Shown: one piece after another, positions 1-11,745 of the stretch
Numbering within the stretch: position 1 is the stretch's first letter
Layout of the letters: each line of letters starts with the position of its first letter
DNA from: Eimeria necatrix
Lineage: Eukaryota > Apicomplexa > Conoidasida > Eucoccidiorida > Eimeriidae
Reading direction: 5' to 3'
NCBI RefSeq assembly: GCF_000499385.1
Contig: NW_013652089.1
Span: forward strand, 17,275 to 81,274
Length of the DNA stretch: 64,000 nucleotides
The notes under the pieces: generated by a model
What the model was told of the DNA's origin: nothing
Seen by the model: the letters and a program-made list of their open reading frames with translations, nothing else
Databases searched by the model: none
Program-made: the position numbers and the translations under genes

Positions 1-564
1 AGGCATGCTATAAATTGTTTTTCGCTGCTGCTGCTGCTGCTCCTGCTGCTGCTCCCAAGGGCATTGTGGCGGCCTCTGCGGCAGCAGTGGCCGGAGCGAA
101 GCACCCAAAGCGTGGGGCAGGCCTACTCGAACTGCAGGAACAGGCTCTGGCCCTTTTGTCTCGGGGAAGGGCAAAGCAGGTCTGCAAGGGATTGCACCAG
201 AAAGGCGAGCCGGTGCGGCAACGAGGTGTGCCCCTTTTGTAACATCCCTGGTTTGCTGGCTGACGCATTTTGCAGTTGCGGTTTTCCTTGTTGCTGTTGC
301 TTTTGTTGCTGCTGCAGGGCCTGCTGTGGCAGAGGTAGCAGGTACCTTGCAGCGGGGAAGAATGTAGGAAATACCACTGCTGAGAGCGCTAAGGACAACG
401 CCTGAGCCCCTGAGAAAAATACCAGTTAGACTCGAAGCAAGTACTAAAATGTAGTAGGGAAAGAGAACGGCTTTCATTGGTGATGCTTTACCGCACCACC
501 GTCGTATGTATCTATTGAATATTGTCTACGGGATGTGGGTAAGTATATTGATATGTGTACTGTG
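1..564. other. Window start, no supported gene
   Basis: This stretch begins with short GCT/CTG runs on the + strand. Short open frames of up to 113 codons exist on both strands, but they are overlapping low-complexity Ala/Cys/Gln translations with no recognisable domain or splice-supported continuation. It lies downstream of the RCC1-repeat gene on the minus strand and may contain its 3' untranslated region. Confidence 0.5.
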
Positions 565-730
565 AATGCACAAAAACAAAATGCATAGGCAATATACGTC
601 TAGTTTTATATGTGCATGCGTATGAGTAAACGCCTGAAACTCTGTAACTGCTCACTGGAGTTGCGTACATGTGTACATTCTTCATATAAAACTAGACGTA
701 TATTGCCTATGCATTTTGTTTTTGTGCATT
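565..730. repeat. Perfect 48-bp inverted repeat with 70-nt spacer
   Basis: The arms at 565-612 and 683-730 are exact reverse complements over 48 bases and are separated by 70 bases. The sequence is AT-rich and not a CAG or telomere-type repeat. The right arm contains the stop codon and last codons of the RCC1-repeat reading frame, so the mRNA would end in, or run into, a strong hairpin. It could be a small foldback element or a 3'-end structure. I saw no transposase and no obvious target duplication. Confidence 0.9.
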
Positions 731-3700
731 ATTTTGCTCACGAACGTTTGTGAGCTCATTCATAGTAGCTGGAGTAGTTGCTGCCACGACGCATTTGCAA
801 TAGCCCACTGAGATGTTGTGCACTTGCCTGTCTAGGTGATCTAGGAGGCCCTCCATCACTGCAGCTCCAGGTCCATCCACGACTTTTTCCGCTGCTTCTG
901 CTGCTCTAGCTGCAGCTGCCTTTGCTGCTTCTTCTCCGGCGCTGGCCAGATGCCTTAAAGTCAAATGCAAGCCAGCAGCTGCAGCCTCTCGGGCTGCTGC
1001 AGCAAAGGACAGACCCGTACTGCTGCTGCTCGAAGTTGCAGAGGTCGCTTCCCACAGTTGCCTCGTTGCTGAGTTAGCTTGATGCTGCTGCCCCCGCTGT
1101 TTTAGCTCTTGCTGGCCGCTGTTGGCGGTACACGCAGGAGTGGCGCTGCGGCTCCTCAACGAAACAGATGGCCGTTGCGGACCTGAGGTGTCTAAAGGCT
1201 TTGTCGGCTCCTTTGTCGACGTTTTCCCAGTGCTGCTGCTGTAGCTCGTCATTCGTGTGCAGTCTGCGGTGCTGCTGCTGCTGCTGCCGATGCTGTTGCT
1301 ATTCCCGCTGTTGTTGGCACTGATGGAGCCGCCGCTATTACTGGCGCTGGCGGTGCTGCTGCTGCTGCTACTGCTGCCGCTGCGCCTCGGGGTTGCTGCG
1401 TGTCGGCAGCGCAGTTCGGGCGGAGGCCTGTGCATTTGCATGAGGTACTCGAGTGGCTTCTCAGGAAGCAAATGGTCTTCTGCATCTGATGCGACAGTCT
1501 TTAGCAAGAAGTGGTCCAGCCCAGCGGCGCCCTGCAGGAAAGGCAGCAAGACAGTTCACACAAGTGTGTTCAACGTATGGTTTTTCCCAAGCTCAGCACG
1601 TAGCAAAACTCAAGAAATGCTGCCCCTGGAGCTTCGCATTGCAGCAACACAAGCAACTTCTGCTGCTACTCTGGTATGCCCAGTTGCTGCCGATCACCTC
1701 TACTATTCTCCGGTGCGGGACGTGAATTCTGCAGGCCCCCCTTAGCCGCTGTTGGCGGCTCTTGTCGGCCCAGAATCGAGGGGCGATCGTTGCTGCTGCT
1801 GTGTTCCAGGAGTCTTGTTGCTGTTGCAGTAGCTTTTGTTTAGTGAGATGTACAGATAAAAGCTGCTGCTGCACGCAGCCATCACCGACTGCAATCAGGT
1901 CTCCTTCCTTTGTAAGTAGCAACAGACGGGCCCCCTCAGCAGCAAAAGCTACGCTGCTCAGCGACAGACGGACTCTCTCTGGGTTCTTCTGTTGGAGGAA
2001 GAACCCCACATCCTCGACAAGCTCGAATGGCATGGGGAGCGCAGCAGACCATTCGGGAGAGTCGTCGCTGAAAAGACACCACAATCTCAAGTCCAAAGCC
2101 ATAAACACAAAGCAGCAAGTGTTAAATAAGCAGCAACGACATCATATGCAGATAATGACGCCAGCTGGAACTCCAGGAAGCAGCTGTTCTCACCTAGTCA
2201 CAAAAGACTGCACGTCTCCCCAGAGCCACAAATCTCCTGTATCTGATAAAGCTGCACTCGTGATGCCGCCTGCAGAGATTTGCGTGATGTGGAGCGTCTG
2301 TTGCTGCGGTTGCTGATGCGGTTTTTGCTGCTGTTGCGTCTGTTTCGGCCGTAGGCCTTCCACAAGAAATGAAGCGTCCGGAATTCGGGCGGGTGGAACC
2401 ACTGCCATTGCAGGTGGCGCTATGAAACCTAGGCAGTTGTTGGTGTTGCTTCCCCATGTGTACAGGCACTTGGGAGCCGCTTTGTCTTTCGCTTCAGAAG
2501 GCGACCCTGAGGTTGTCCCCAGAGAAATCGTATGCAGAGAGCCGCAAGCGACTTGCGAGAATCTGATAAGATAGTCAGCCAGGCACCTGAGCTGCCCACC
2601 CCCTTCCTCCACTAAAAATGAGAACCCTGCAGCGTCTGCTGTCACCAGAGCCCCTCTGGTGTCTCCTTTCGGGGCATATCCTAGATCGAACCAGCCCCTC
2701 TGACTCGTACTGGTGCTGTTTACGCTGCCGTTTGTAGCGACGATCGAGTGAATTAGTGTAAGCATGCTGAGCGGCACGCAAGAAAGATCAAGCAGCAGTA
2801 GTTGTTGGGGAAAAAGAATAATATCGGTCTCCTTTGAGAGGCCACACTGCCCGTGGTTGTTGCTGCCCCACACAAAGAGACACCCTGCTGCCGTTACTGC
2901 TGCCATGTGGGAATTACCACAAGCCACCTGCAGCAAATGCTGCTGCGGATGCTGCTGCTTATCAACGAAAGGGGAGAGAAACAGATCAAGAGACAATGGA
3001 GTTGGTTGAGACCTGCTGTGCGTGTCTCCATGACCCAAGACACCACTCGCGTTGTGGCCCCACGTGTAAAGACTCCCTGTGATGGTAAGTGCAGCACAGA
3101 AGTCAGGGCCACAGCAGACGGCAGAAAATGCTGGACCAGGACGAGAAAGTTCATTTCGGGGAGAGAGTGCACAGCGGCTTCCCTCGAGCAAAGCCGGTAG
3201 AAAGACCCGCACTTCTTGCTGCTGCTGTTGCTCCCTGGAACACTTTGCTGCTTCCTGTTGTCCTATCACAAGTTGCGAGCCTGCAGCGGATGTATGTGTC
3301 CAGAACAGCGAAAAATCTAGCCAAGAGAAGCGGAGGGCCTCACGTAGCCCGTAGTCCCTCGAGTGGTCAGCGGGATGCCTTCTCAAGATGCCGCAAATGC
3401 TGCCGTTGCTGCCGCTGCCGCTGCCGGTGTCCGTGTCTTCCGTATAACCATCAAGGGCCCCCCAAGTAAAGAGGTACCCCTGCGACGTGACAGCTGCGCT
3501 GCTGCTGAGCCCTGCTGAAACACTGCGGACCTCCCCAGGTAGAGCCACCACCTGCTGTGGCTGGCAGCAGAACCTGCAGCAGCAGCAGCAGCAGCAGAGC
3601 AGGAAAAGCATACAAACAGCAGCAGCAAAACTGCAATACTTAGTCGTTCTTAATTTCTATCAATGCCTAAAGGCCGCAGCAAACCGGCAAAGAGAGCACT

Positions 3701-5006
3701 AAGAAAGCTGACAAGGGAGCAGCCTTAGCAAGCAGGGCACCCGGCACAACCGACCAGACATCAGTTCCTTTTGCTGCTTTGATGAAGTTGTCGCGTTCTT
3801 CTAAAACTGGATCTACGGGGAAGTAGGCCGCCTCCCCAAGCCCAAGGGGCCCTTCTTCATTTAGTCCGCAAGTGAACAAGAGGGGCCGTGGCTGCTGCTG
3901 CCACTGCAGCCATTGAAGAACGTGCTCGCAGCATTCTCCCTTCAGTGCATATGGTGGCAGAGATACCGAGTTCTCTTCCACTTCCACATCCTTTACCTGG
4001 CTTCTGTACGTTGTTGGGTCGTTTGCTCCTACAGCAGCAGCACTCCCGACAACGGCAGCAACCGCCCATTCTGCGGCCGGGTCCCCCAAGTCTCCTCTGG
4101 GGCAGATGGCAGAGCTCCAATGCATAGCAGGTGCCCCTAGTCGCTTTAGGTTGTAGAGGACAACTGCACAGGATACGTGTGGCTGCAGAAGGGGATCGGG
4201 TAGGTGGCAGTGACGGTGCTCTGGATATTTCGGGGTGTACGTGCACCCAAAGAGCCGTGAGGCTTGCTCTTGCTGTTTTCTCGCTAGTGGTGATGTAGGG
4301 CGCGCCAGTTCAGACGGCGCAAGCACTGACGGCTTGCTCTGCTGCAGTTTCTGCCGCTGGTGAGCAGCAACAGAACTGCTGCTGTCGGCAGCAACAGCGG
4401 CAGTATCAGCGGAGTTACAATCGCCTGAAAATCCACTTACGCCTTTGCACTCAGCGGGAAGCACACGCTTATCCACTGAGAGAAGAGGCAGTAGTGGAAG
4501 GTGGCGGGGGACGAGATGGGGAGGACCAACTGGCAGTGGGCAAACACCAAGTCTCAGTCGCAGCACTCTCAACAGGTCCGAGTACACTCCAATACGGGCT
4601 GTTGCTGCAGCCGCTGTCTCCACCAAGGAACCAAGGATTTCGTTTTTATAAGTGGCGCTGCTGCCGCTGTTGTCCATATTGTTTCTGCTTAATGCAGCAT
4701 CTGGAATTGCACAGCCACAGTAGGCTATCAACAGCAACAACCAGCTCAGAAGAGAAGTAAACGGGTGGCCTGCTCCCTCTGAAGACACGCAACAACAAAA
4801 ACGCGAAGCAGATAGCTTAAAGTAAGTAGCTCCTGCAAACGCTGATTCAGCTGCAACCAACCCAATCGCGGCGAAATTGAGACTAGCAGAAACAGTAGCA
4901 GCGACGTGTGCTTGCCTTCAAGTAAGGGGCACCCATAATGTTTTTGAAGCAGATCAAGTGAGGCCATCAGCCGTCGCTTAGCAGAGGCAGCGAAGCCGCG
5001 TTTCAA
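707..5006 (-). CDS. RCC1-repeat (beta-propeller) protein, multi-exon
   Basis: Five clear RCC1 repeats lie in the exon 2194-3551, each with the pattern V-x-x-G ... a-x-t-x-x-G-x-L-[YFW]-x-WG (for example VSAGLSSSAAVTSQGYLFTWG-like, then CGNSHMAAV and CGSLHTISLG blocks). Half-repeats flank them, in 3751-4778 (PLLFTCGLNEEGPLGLG) and 1875-2067 (TKEGDLIAVGDG), so a seven-bladed propeller is plausible. Phase-consistent model: 4916-5006, 3751-4778, 2194-3551, 1875-2067, 707-1531, about 1164 residues. The 2194/2067 junction (AG|GTGAGA, TTTTCAG|C) is firm. The ends at 3751 and 1875 are uncertain, and the first junction needs a GC donor (GAAG|GCAAGC). A hydrophobic segment near residues 35-55 may be a membrane anchor. 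The last exon is Ser/Ala-rich low complexity. RCC1 proteins range from Ran exchange factors to scaffolds; the specific role here is unknown. Confidence 0.7.
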
Positions 5007-5160
5007 CCGGCAGAGGCCCCTGAAAAGGAAGCAGAAAGTGCTCTTTGGGGCATGCGCGCTGGAAGGGCTGCGCAGAAACTTTGCCTACAGCGACAGAAAC
5101 ACTACAGCGATACCTAGCTAGCCAGGGCTACAGCGAAGGATAGCCAGCCAGCGAAGTAAC

Positions 5161-8100
5161 TTACAGCACAGCAGCTAGAAGCGACCCCTGTGGACCCCTA
5201 CGGGCTCCCCCTAATCGGATTCCCTCAACTGCGTTGGAGAGGGCAGCAAACAGATTCAATTGATGCTGCCTTAGGTTGCTGCCGGGAGCACAGAAACCAC
5301 CTTCTAGACCATAGGGTACAAGACGAGAACCATCGGACTCTGCTGCTTCTGCTGTGGATTGTCTCACAGCGGGACAATCCACCTTCTGCTGTTCTGAGAG
5401 CCCGGAGAAGCCGAGCCAGCTGTCGAATTGCAGCAGCAACAACATCAACAGCCGGAGTAAGTGGTCGTCCGCCCATGCCGAGATGCCGTCAAGGCGTCTT
5501 CCCAAAACGTACCCCGGCTGTTGCTGCTGATGGGGCTGCTGCTGCTGCTGCTGCTGGATGCGTTGCTCCTGCTCGACGCGATATGCCGTCCACAACTTTG
5601 GCTCGGGTGGGGCCAGCGCAAGAAGTAACAGCTGACAAAGAAGGCCACCTCGTAGTGCTGCTGGGGCCGCAGCAATAAATTCAGGGGTCAAAATTTGTTT
5701 CACAGCCTCCCCATGAAATCCCTTTGGCGCCTTGAAGGGGTGCGGTAGGGAGGATTCAGTGGGAGCGACTTTCCTGATCAGCGAAGGACGGAGCTGATGC
5801 TCTTGGAATGGGAGGGTCCAGGCGGCCAACGCCCCTTGGGCGCCCAACCACCACCGGTCCAGCAAGGGGGCCCCTACCAGATCTCCATCTCCGTGCACTT
5901 CCTGGGAGTCCACAAGAGGAGTATCAACTTTAGGAGGATGCAACACCAACTGTGTCAGCAGAAGCACCGAAAGACAAGCTGTGCCATTAGGCAACGGAGG
6001 CTTGACAGCCACGCGGCCCCACTGCAAGCACTCAAAAGGTGTTCCAGTTGGCGATCCCGCTGTTGGTACTGGCATTCTTCCTGTTTCAGCACATATCTGA
6101 TGAGCATGCCTGTAGCGACAAAGGGGTAGGGCGTGGTGCTGCTGCTGCAGCTCGACAAAAAGGACAGAGGGGCTCCTTAAAGCGGCGGAGATGCAGAACC
6201 GCAGCAACACGGGCAGCGGAAGCAGCATGGGACTTAAAGCATTAGCTCGAACAAGAGATAACCCAAGCGATAGGCAAACGCGGCGGTGAAACAGGAGCAA
6301 GCAGCTCTCACTGATATTTGGACTACATGCTGATGGAGCCGGTACTGCTGGTGCTGCTGCTGGTTGGGCAGCTGCTGCCACTGGTGGTGAAACTCTCAAC
6401 TTCTGCTCTTGCAGAAGCCGTTTGGCTTCACCTGAAAATGCCCATAAGGCGGTGCAATCAGAGAAGTGTCGACAGACGGAAGTTGCGCTGCAGCAGCTGC
6501 AACAGATCTGCTGCTCGTACCGCAGCACCTTCTGCAGAGCGCAGCCTAGGAGGGCACAGGCTGCTGCAGTAGCGATCAACTGTGTCTTGCTGCTGCAAGG
6601 AAGCATATGCGACCGCTTGTCCGCAACAGCAGCCGCAGCAGAAGCAGCTGCTGCAGCCGCTTTCCTGTCGCCCCCACACCATTCTGGCAGTTGCATAGGA
6701 TCTTGATGCAAAAGCACCAGCAGTTCGTCAAACACCAACCACAAGCCGACACCAGCGGAAATTCCTTCTCGCCTTAAAGCAGCTTGTATTGTAGGTCCAT
6801 CCGTGTGGGGTAATTGCCATCGCAAGAAGGCCTCTGCTACAGCTTTGGCTCGGTTTCTCCAGGTGCTGCTGCATCTGCTACTACTACAGCTGTTACTGCT
6901 GCCACTCCCGCTAAACAAACTGCAGCACCGGTTGCACTTAAGAGATGCCTTAGGCAGCACGGCGACACTAGTCGACTCTATGGGCGTTCCAGAGAAACAA
7001 GTTGTGGCACATTCGGATGTCCAGACATATGACTCCCCGCAGACGTAGTCGGTAGCGGGTATATCTCCTTCTGCTGCAGCGGCTGCAGCGGCTGCAGGCC
7101 ACGTGATGGGCGCTGCCGCAACCCTACATCGATGGCAGAATGTTTCCCTGCTCCTGCTACTGCCGCTGCAAAAGTGTTTTAGTTGAGAATCTGCCACGCT
7201 GTCGCAAGCACAAGAGTGTTGGCGTACATGAGGACAGCGCTGTATTGGTTGCCAGATGTGCTGTTGCCGCACTTCAACATCATTGACAGCCACAGCGCCT
7301 TCTGCTGCCGCTGTTGCTGCCGCTACTGCTGCCCTCAAGAACGCCTGCTGCCTCTGTTTATGCGTTGCAGCTGTAGAAACCTCTACAGGGACAAACGATG
7401 GTAGTGCTTGGCCGATTTCAAATACAAGGCCATACATTCGCCGCAGCTGGCACTCCTCTTGGCATTGCTTCTGAAGCTCTTCGTGCTTTCCCTGCTGGTG
7501 AGGCTCCCCTTTATTGTTTAATAGCTGCGAGAGGCGTTGCTGTACCATCCAGATCGTGTCTCCTGATGCTTCAAGTGCATCAGCATCAGCGCACAAACCT
7601 CCAGCCAAAGCAACTGTTGAGTGGGGAAGTGGCGGCAACGGGTCAGCGACGGCCAAAGGAACCCAAAGTTCGTCTTGCTGCTGCTGCTGAAGTTTCTCAT
7701 TTATGCCGGTCCTTTCGGCGCCACGCGCAACTGCGGCTGTTGCTGCCGTTGGTGTTGTTTCTACCTCGTGTTGGTATCCCCCTAAAAAGCGCTGCACAAA
7801 TAGCAGCAGTGGCAGCTGACTATTTACATCACTTTGCTGCTGCTGCGACTGTTGTGCAGGACAAACGAAAAAACGGAGTCCACCCAACTCCAAAAGCAGA
7901 AACAAGGGAGAAAGCGGCATTTCCTGCTGACGCCACATTCCTGCTTGTGCTGCCCGCTGCTCCTGTTGCAGCTGCTGCCAAAGCCTGGTGCTCCCGATCA
8001 ACTGCACTATAACGCCCTGAATGCATACTCCTTGCAAGAGCAGATCCCTCAGACGACGGCGGTAGGCTATGAGGAGTAAAGGGTCGTCTCTTTTGCCTTT

Positions 8101-11022
8101 GTTGCCACTGTTACTCCCGTTGTCGCATGCACCATCCAGAAACTGCTTAAAATCAGAAAGGAAAAGAGCGACGCTGATCCTTCGGGCACCTGCGAGCACT
8201 CGTAATAAGTCTGTCCCTCCAGTGTCCCGTAAAGGACCTACTCTGCTGCCAGGGTCATCGTCCGGTGCGGTGCTGCCCATACGAAGAGCTGTAGGGGGTG
8301 TTACTCCTGCTGTTGCTGTTGCAGTGTCTGGGGGTGGACCAGACGCTGGGACATGCGGCTCTTGCTGCTGTTGCTGTCGCTGCTGCTGGCTTACCAACTT
8401 GTCGATGCTCCGGCTGCGGAGGCGCCTGAGAGTTGACGCTAGGCCCTGGCGGCTCAGGCTACGGACCACAGGGCCGCTGCTCTGCTGCGGCAGCTGCTGC
8501 AGCTCCTGGTGCTGCTCTCGATCTGTCTTCGGCCTTGAAATCCGTCCTCTGCCTCGTAAAAGAAGACCCATTAGCTTTCCTCCGCTGGACTGTTGTTGTT
8601 GCCGCTGCGGCTGTGCAGCAGCAGTGTCAAATAAACTTCGAGCTGCCGCTGCAGCAGTGGACATGCTGCTGTAACGGCGAGGCATTGACAACCCGGTGCT
8701 ACCTGACTGCTGCCGGGGCTGTTGCTGCTGCTGCTGCTGCTGCTGCACCAGAGCATCTGGGGGCTCTGGAGGGAGTCGACAAGCTTCGCAAGTGCATGTC
8801 AAGAGCTGATGCAGCAGAGGAGTGGGGTGCTCCTCCTGCTGCAAAAGAAAAGCAATGCATCCTGCGGCAAATTGCTGCAGCTCACGCTGCAGCAGCAGCA
8901 ACGCTTTCTGCCACTGGATACACCGCAACAGCTGTTGCTGACACAGGTCAGGAGCGCCCTGCTCTTTGGTCATTGGGCTGCTGCTTTTGCTGTTGCTGTC
9001 CTCTCGAACTGAACTACAGAGGTAAGGAAGCGGTAGGACGTCAATGACGTGTACAGATAAAGCACAAAAAAGCTGTTGCTCTTCTGCCTTGCTGCCATGC
9101 AGATTCAGCTGGAATGTTGCTGCTTCTCCCACGCGGCAGCACCATAGGGCGCGAAGAAGCAGGGCTTCTCCTGCTGCAGTCCACGGCTTTGTGTCTTCCT
9201 CCTCCTGTTGCTGCCTTTCCAGAAGCGTGAGGTACGCGGGGTGCAGGTGCAGCAGTAGACGCTGGGACGTGCCAGGCTGGTTGCGGGCTGCTGCTGACGG
9301 ACGTAGCAAAAGAGAGGGCGTGTGCACTTGGACATCAGCAATGCAGCAACAATGAGCAGGTGGGTATGCGCTGCTGTTATTGCTGCTGTTTCCTTTGTTG
9401 CTGCTCCCGCTGCTGTTGCCTCCCTTGATTTTAAAGAAAAGGTGTGTCTTGCTGCCACAGTCTAGGAAGGGTGAAGAAATACGGTGCTTCAGCGATGCGT
9501 GCAGGAGCAAAGAGCCAGCATTCTTTTGCTTACCCACTTGAGCTGTATCTGCAGATAGAGTAGCATCGCCTGGCTCTCTACGAGTTCTTTGGACCTGTCG
9601 AATAGTTACGAAGCTGAAGGGCGTCTGCTGTCGTTGTTGCTGTTGTTGCTGCGCCCCATCTTTCCCATCACCGCAAGGACCTCCCGTCAGAGGAGGGAGG
9701 TCCTCTTGCACCACTCTCAGAAGTGGCCGATACGGCGCACTGGGCAATACTGGTGCGCCCCCTGAAGCAGCAGCATGAGCTGCAGCAGTGGAGGCTCTTG
9801 CTGCAGCCGTAGCCTGCTGCAGCTGGGTCTCTCTTACTATGCTCTCGCTCCGAGCTTCGCGGAGCAGAAGCCGTCGGTCTTCCTGTGAAAGATAACTGCT
9901 TGGCAGGCCGTCCTCTAAAGTAGGAGGGAACTCGCAGGAAGTCTGCCACGATCCCAAGTCCTCTCGGCTCACGTCGCCTTCTTCGGAGGCCTCAAGCCCG
10001 CACATGTTGCAGCAGCACATCTGCTGTGCCTCCTCTGTTGCATCCCTTGCTGTAGTTTCGGCTATTGTTGTGGGTGCTGCCGCTGCTGCTGCTGTTAGGT
10101 TGGAGGCAAGGCGCACGTATGGGCAGTCTCCCACTTCCTCCCCTTGCTGCTGCTGCTGCTCCTTCAGCATTGTTAATAGCTCTTGGATCGCTGACCCGAA
10201 GAGCCTTTGCAGCCTGAGCCACTCAATCTGCCAAAAGCGGAGAGGCAATCCACCAGCAATCTTGACAACAGCAGCATCTCTCTCTTGCTGGTCTTGCTGC
10301 TGCAACAAGCGATAGAATGCAGTGTAGAAATCCTGCCTCCAAAGACAAGCCAGCTTCCACGGGCTTGGCGGGGCACAAACCCGCAGCATCGGCACGCCTG
10401 TGGAGTTTGCTTTTGCATACACCTGGGGCCTGCTGGAGCAGCTGCTGCTGACGCAGTTACGCAACACGGGAAGGTCATCCATTTGGTCGAGGCTATGCGG
10501 GCATTTCAGCTTGCTCGCAAGAGCCGCAGCCTCCGCTGATGCGGCAGCCCCAACTCTACTTAAAATGATGCGTAGCCGCGAAACTTGGGAGGGATCTAAG
10601 CAAACTAGCTGCAGTGCAGGCCTCAACTGAGTTGCCGTTTCCTCCTCTGGAGGGCCCGAAGAGGAGCCCTGGAGGCTTTTTCGTACCCATACTTGAATCG
10701 GCGACTTTTCTCCTTGGTCAAATTGCAGCAGCAACGGAAGCCGACCAGCCAGGGTGTCGGCTATCTCTGCCTCAGAGCAGATGGTGAGCCCGACTTGCTG
10801 CAGCTGCAGCAGCAGCTGCGACGGCAGCTCCTGCTGCAGCTGCTGCGCAGTTGAAGCACTGCTACTGCGTATATATAGATCCCTGGGTTGCTGCCCTTTA
10901 CCTATCAACTGCGTTGTAGCTTCTGATAAACGGCCTCGCCTAGAAGAGTTCAGAGTGGTTGGGTTTGCGCCCATCTTTACGGCAGCAGCAGCGGCTGCTG
11001 CGGCAGCAGGCCACAACACCAA
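5161..11022 (-). CDS. Large hypothetical protein, 1953 codons, family unknown
   Basis: This is one uninterrupted frame of 5.9 kb, far longer than chance even in CAG-rich DNA. I recognise no domain. Well-mixed segments alternate with Gln, Ala and Ser runs (for instance around 8700-8760 and 5530-5560). Cys pairs occur near residues 339 (CNMCGLE), 1294 (CHRCR) and 1366 (CNRCC), which could bind metal, but they do not form a pattern I can name. The C-terminal 300 residues (Leu/Trp-rich, few runs) look like the most folded part. The first Met is at 11022, followed by an Ala run; a second Met at about 10974 may be the real start. The + strand here is CTG-rich, so the sense strand carries CAG, as in the other exons. 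It lies 154 bp from the RCC1 gene on the same strand. Introns inside the frame cannot be excluded. Confidence 0.6.
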   Translation of the reverse strand: MVLWPAAAAAAAAAVKMGANPTTLNSSRRGRLSEATTQLIGKGQQPRDLYIRSSSASTAQQLQQELPSQLLLQLQQVGLTICSEAEIADTLAGRLPLLLQFDQGEKSPIQVWVRKSLQGSSSGPPEEETATQLRPALQLVCLDPSQVSRLRIILSRVGAAASAEAAALASKLKCPHSLDQMDDLPVLRNCVSSSCSSRPQVYAKANSTGVPMLRVCAPPSPWKLACLWRQDFYTAFYRLLQQQDQQERDAAVVKIAGGLPLRFWQIEWLRLQRLFGSAIQELLTMLKEQQQQQGEEVGDCPYVRLASNLTAAAAAAPTTIAETTARDATEEAQQMCCCNMCGLEASEEGDVSREDLGSWQTSCEFPPTLEDGLPSSYLSQEDRRLLLREARSESIVRETQLQQATAAARASTAAAHAAASGGAPVLPSAPYRPLLRVVQEDLPPLTGGPCGDGKDGAQQQQQQRQQTPFSFVTIRQVQRTRREPGDATLSADTAQVGKQKNAGSLLLHASLKHRISSPFLDCGSKTHLFFKIKGGNSSGSSNKGNSSNNSSAYPPAHCCCIADVQVHTPSLLLRPSAAARNQPGTSQRLLLHLHPAYLTLLERQQQEEEDTKPWTAAGEALLLRALWCCRVGEAATFQLNLHGSKAEEQQLFCALSVHVIDVLPLPYLCSSVREDSNSKSSSPMTKEQGAPDLCQQQLLRCIQWQKALLLLQRELQQFAAGCIAFLLQQEEHPTPLLHQLLTCTCEACRLPPEPPDALVQQQQQQQQQPRQQSGSTGLSMPRRYSSMSTAAAAARSLFDTAAAQPQRQQQQSSGGKLMGLLLRGRGRISRPKTDREQHQELQQLPQQSSGPVVRSLSRQGLASTLRRLRSRSIDKLVSQQQRQQQQQEPHVPASGPPPDTATATAGVTPPTALRMGSTAPDDDPGSRVGPLRDTGGTDLLRVLAGARRISVALFLSDFKQFLDGACDNGSNSGNKGKRDDPLLLIAYRRRLRDLLLQGVCIQGVIVQLIGSTRLWQQLQQEQRAAQAGMWRQQEMPLSPLFLLLELGGLRFFVCPAQQSQQQQSDVNSQLPLLLFVQRFLGGYQHEVETTPTAATAAVARGAERTGINEKLQQQQQDELWVPLAVADPLPPLPHSTVALAGGLCADADALEASGDTIWMVQQRLSQLLNNKGEPHQQGKHEELQKQCQEECQLRRMYGLVFEIGQALPSFVPVEVSTAATHKQRQQAFLRAAVAAATAAAEGAVAVNDVEVRQQHIWQPIQRCPHVRQHSCACDSVADSQLKHFCSGSSRSRETFCHRCRVAAAPITWPAAAAAAAAEGDIPATDYVCGESYVWTSECATTCFSGTPIESTSVAVLPKASLKCNRCCSLFSGSGSSNSCSSSRCSSTWRNRAKAVAEAFLRWQLPHTDGPTIQAALRREGISAGVGLWLVFDELLVLLHQDPMQLPEWCGGDRKAAAAAASAAAAVADKRSHMLPCSSKTQLIATAAACALLGCALQKVLRYEQQICCSCCSATSVCRHFSDCTALWAFSGEAKRLLQEQKLRVSPPVAAAAQPAAAPAVPAPSACSPNISESCLLLFHRRVCLSLGLSLVRANALSPMLLPLPVLLRFCISAALRSPSVLFVELQQQHHALPLCRYRHAHQICAETGRMPVPTAGSPTGTPFECLQWGRVAVKPPLPNGTACLSVLLLTQLVLHPPKVDTPLVDSQEVHGDGDLVGAPLLDRWWLGAQGALAAWTLPFQEHQLRPSLIRKVAPTESSLPHPFKAPKGFHGEAVKQILTPEFIAAAPAALRGGLLCQLLLLALAPPEPKLWTAYRVEQEQRIQQQQQQQPHQQQQPGYVLGRRLDGISAWADDHLLRLLMLLLLQFDSWLGFSGLSEQQKVDCPAVRQSTAEAAESDGSRLVPYGLEGGFCAPGSNLRQHQLNLFAALSNAVEGIRLGGARRGPQGSLLAAVL

Positions 11023-11745
11023 GTGTTGCTGCTGCTGTTGTTGTAAAATGCAGTGCGTTAGCTGGGGCGCATGAGACGATTGTCGCCCTTGGCAGCTGGG
11101 CCCGCGTAGGGGCCCTTCTTCCCCTGCCGACCGACCAAAAGGGGGAGGTCAAAGGCTGCAATGAAAATTTAAGAGTATACAGATTCAATATAAGCTATAA
11201 TTTGCATAAGCAAGCATCCAAGGAAAGATGTAGGGACCCTATGCCGTGAGAGGTTCGGCAGCGGCACAGACAGCGGGCTGCAGACGACAGGAGACGTTGA
11301 GCAAGCATTTGTGTCCCCTTTCCTCGCCTTTAATAGATGAACCACAACAAAAAAATAGATTAAATCTCAGTCCATAAAGGCCGTTTTCATGCAAAAGCTG
11401 CGAAAAACCAGTGGGGGCTGCCGACGCCTGCCAGCCCTGAAGTCTGCTGGACAGCCAGTGATCATTCATGCACATAGTATGGTAGGTTTGTCCTCATACT
11501 TTTTAATTATTGATTGTCCTTGAATAGGTATTGTATAGAATATGCAGCATTCCATTAAACGCGATTGTTTATATGTTCGGTCGTGCACACACGGCGGTGT
11601 TGTGACCTGGTTCAAGAAGGCGTACATTCCAGTGAGAGAGGCACCGTGTATGAAGGTTGCCAAAAAACCCATTTGCATTAAAAAAGGAAAAACGGAACAT
11701 CTTCTCTGGCGTCTTAGCAACATTTTCAAACTGGTTCCCTCCCGC
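11023..11745. other. Intergenic, upstream of the 1953-codon frame and of tRNA-iMet
   Basis: This is ordinary-composition DNA between two divergently placed genes, the large minus-strand frame and the plus-strand tRNA. It should contain the promoter and 5' leader of the minus-strand gene. I see no long repeat, no convincing small gene and no clear motif. Confidence 0.5.
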
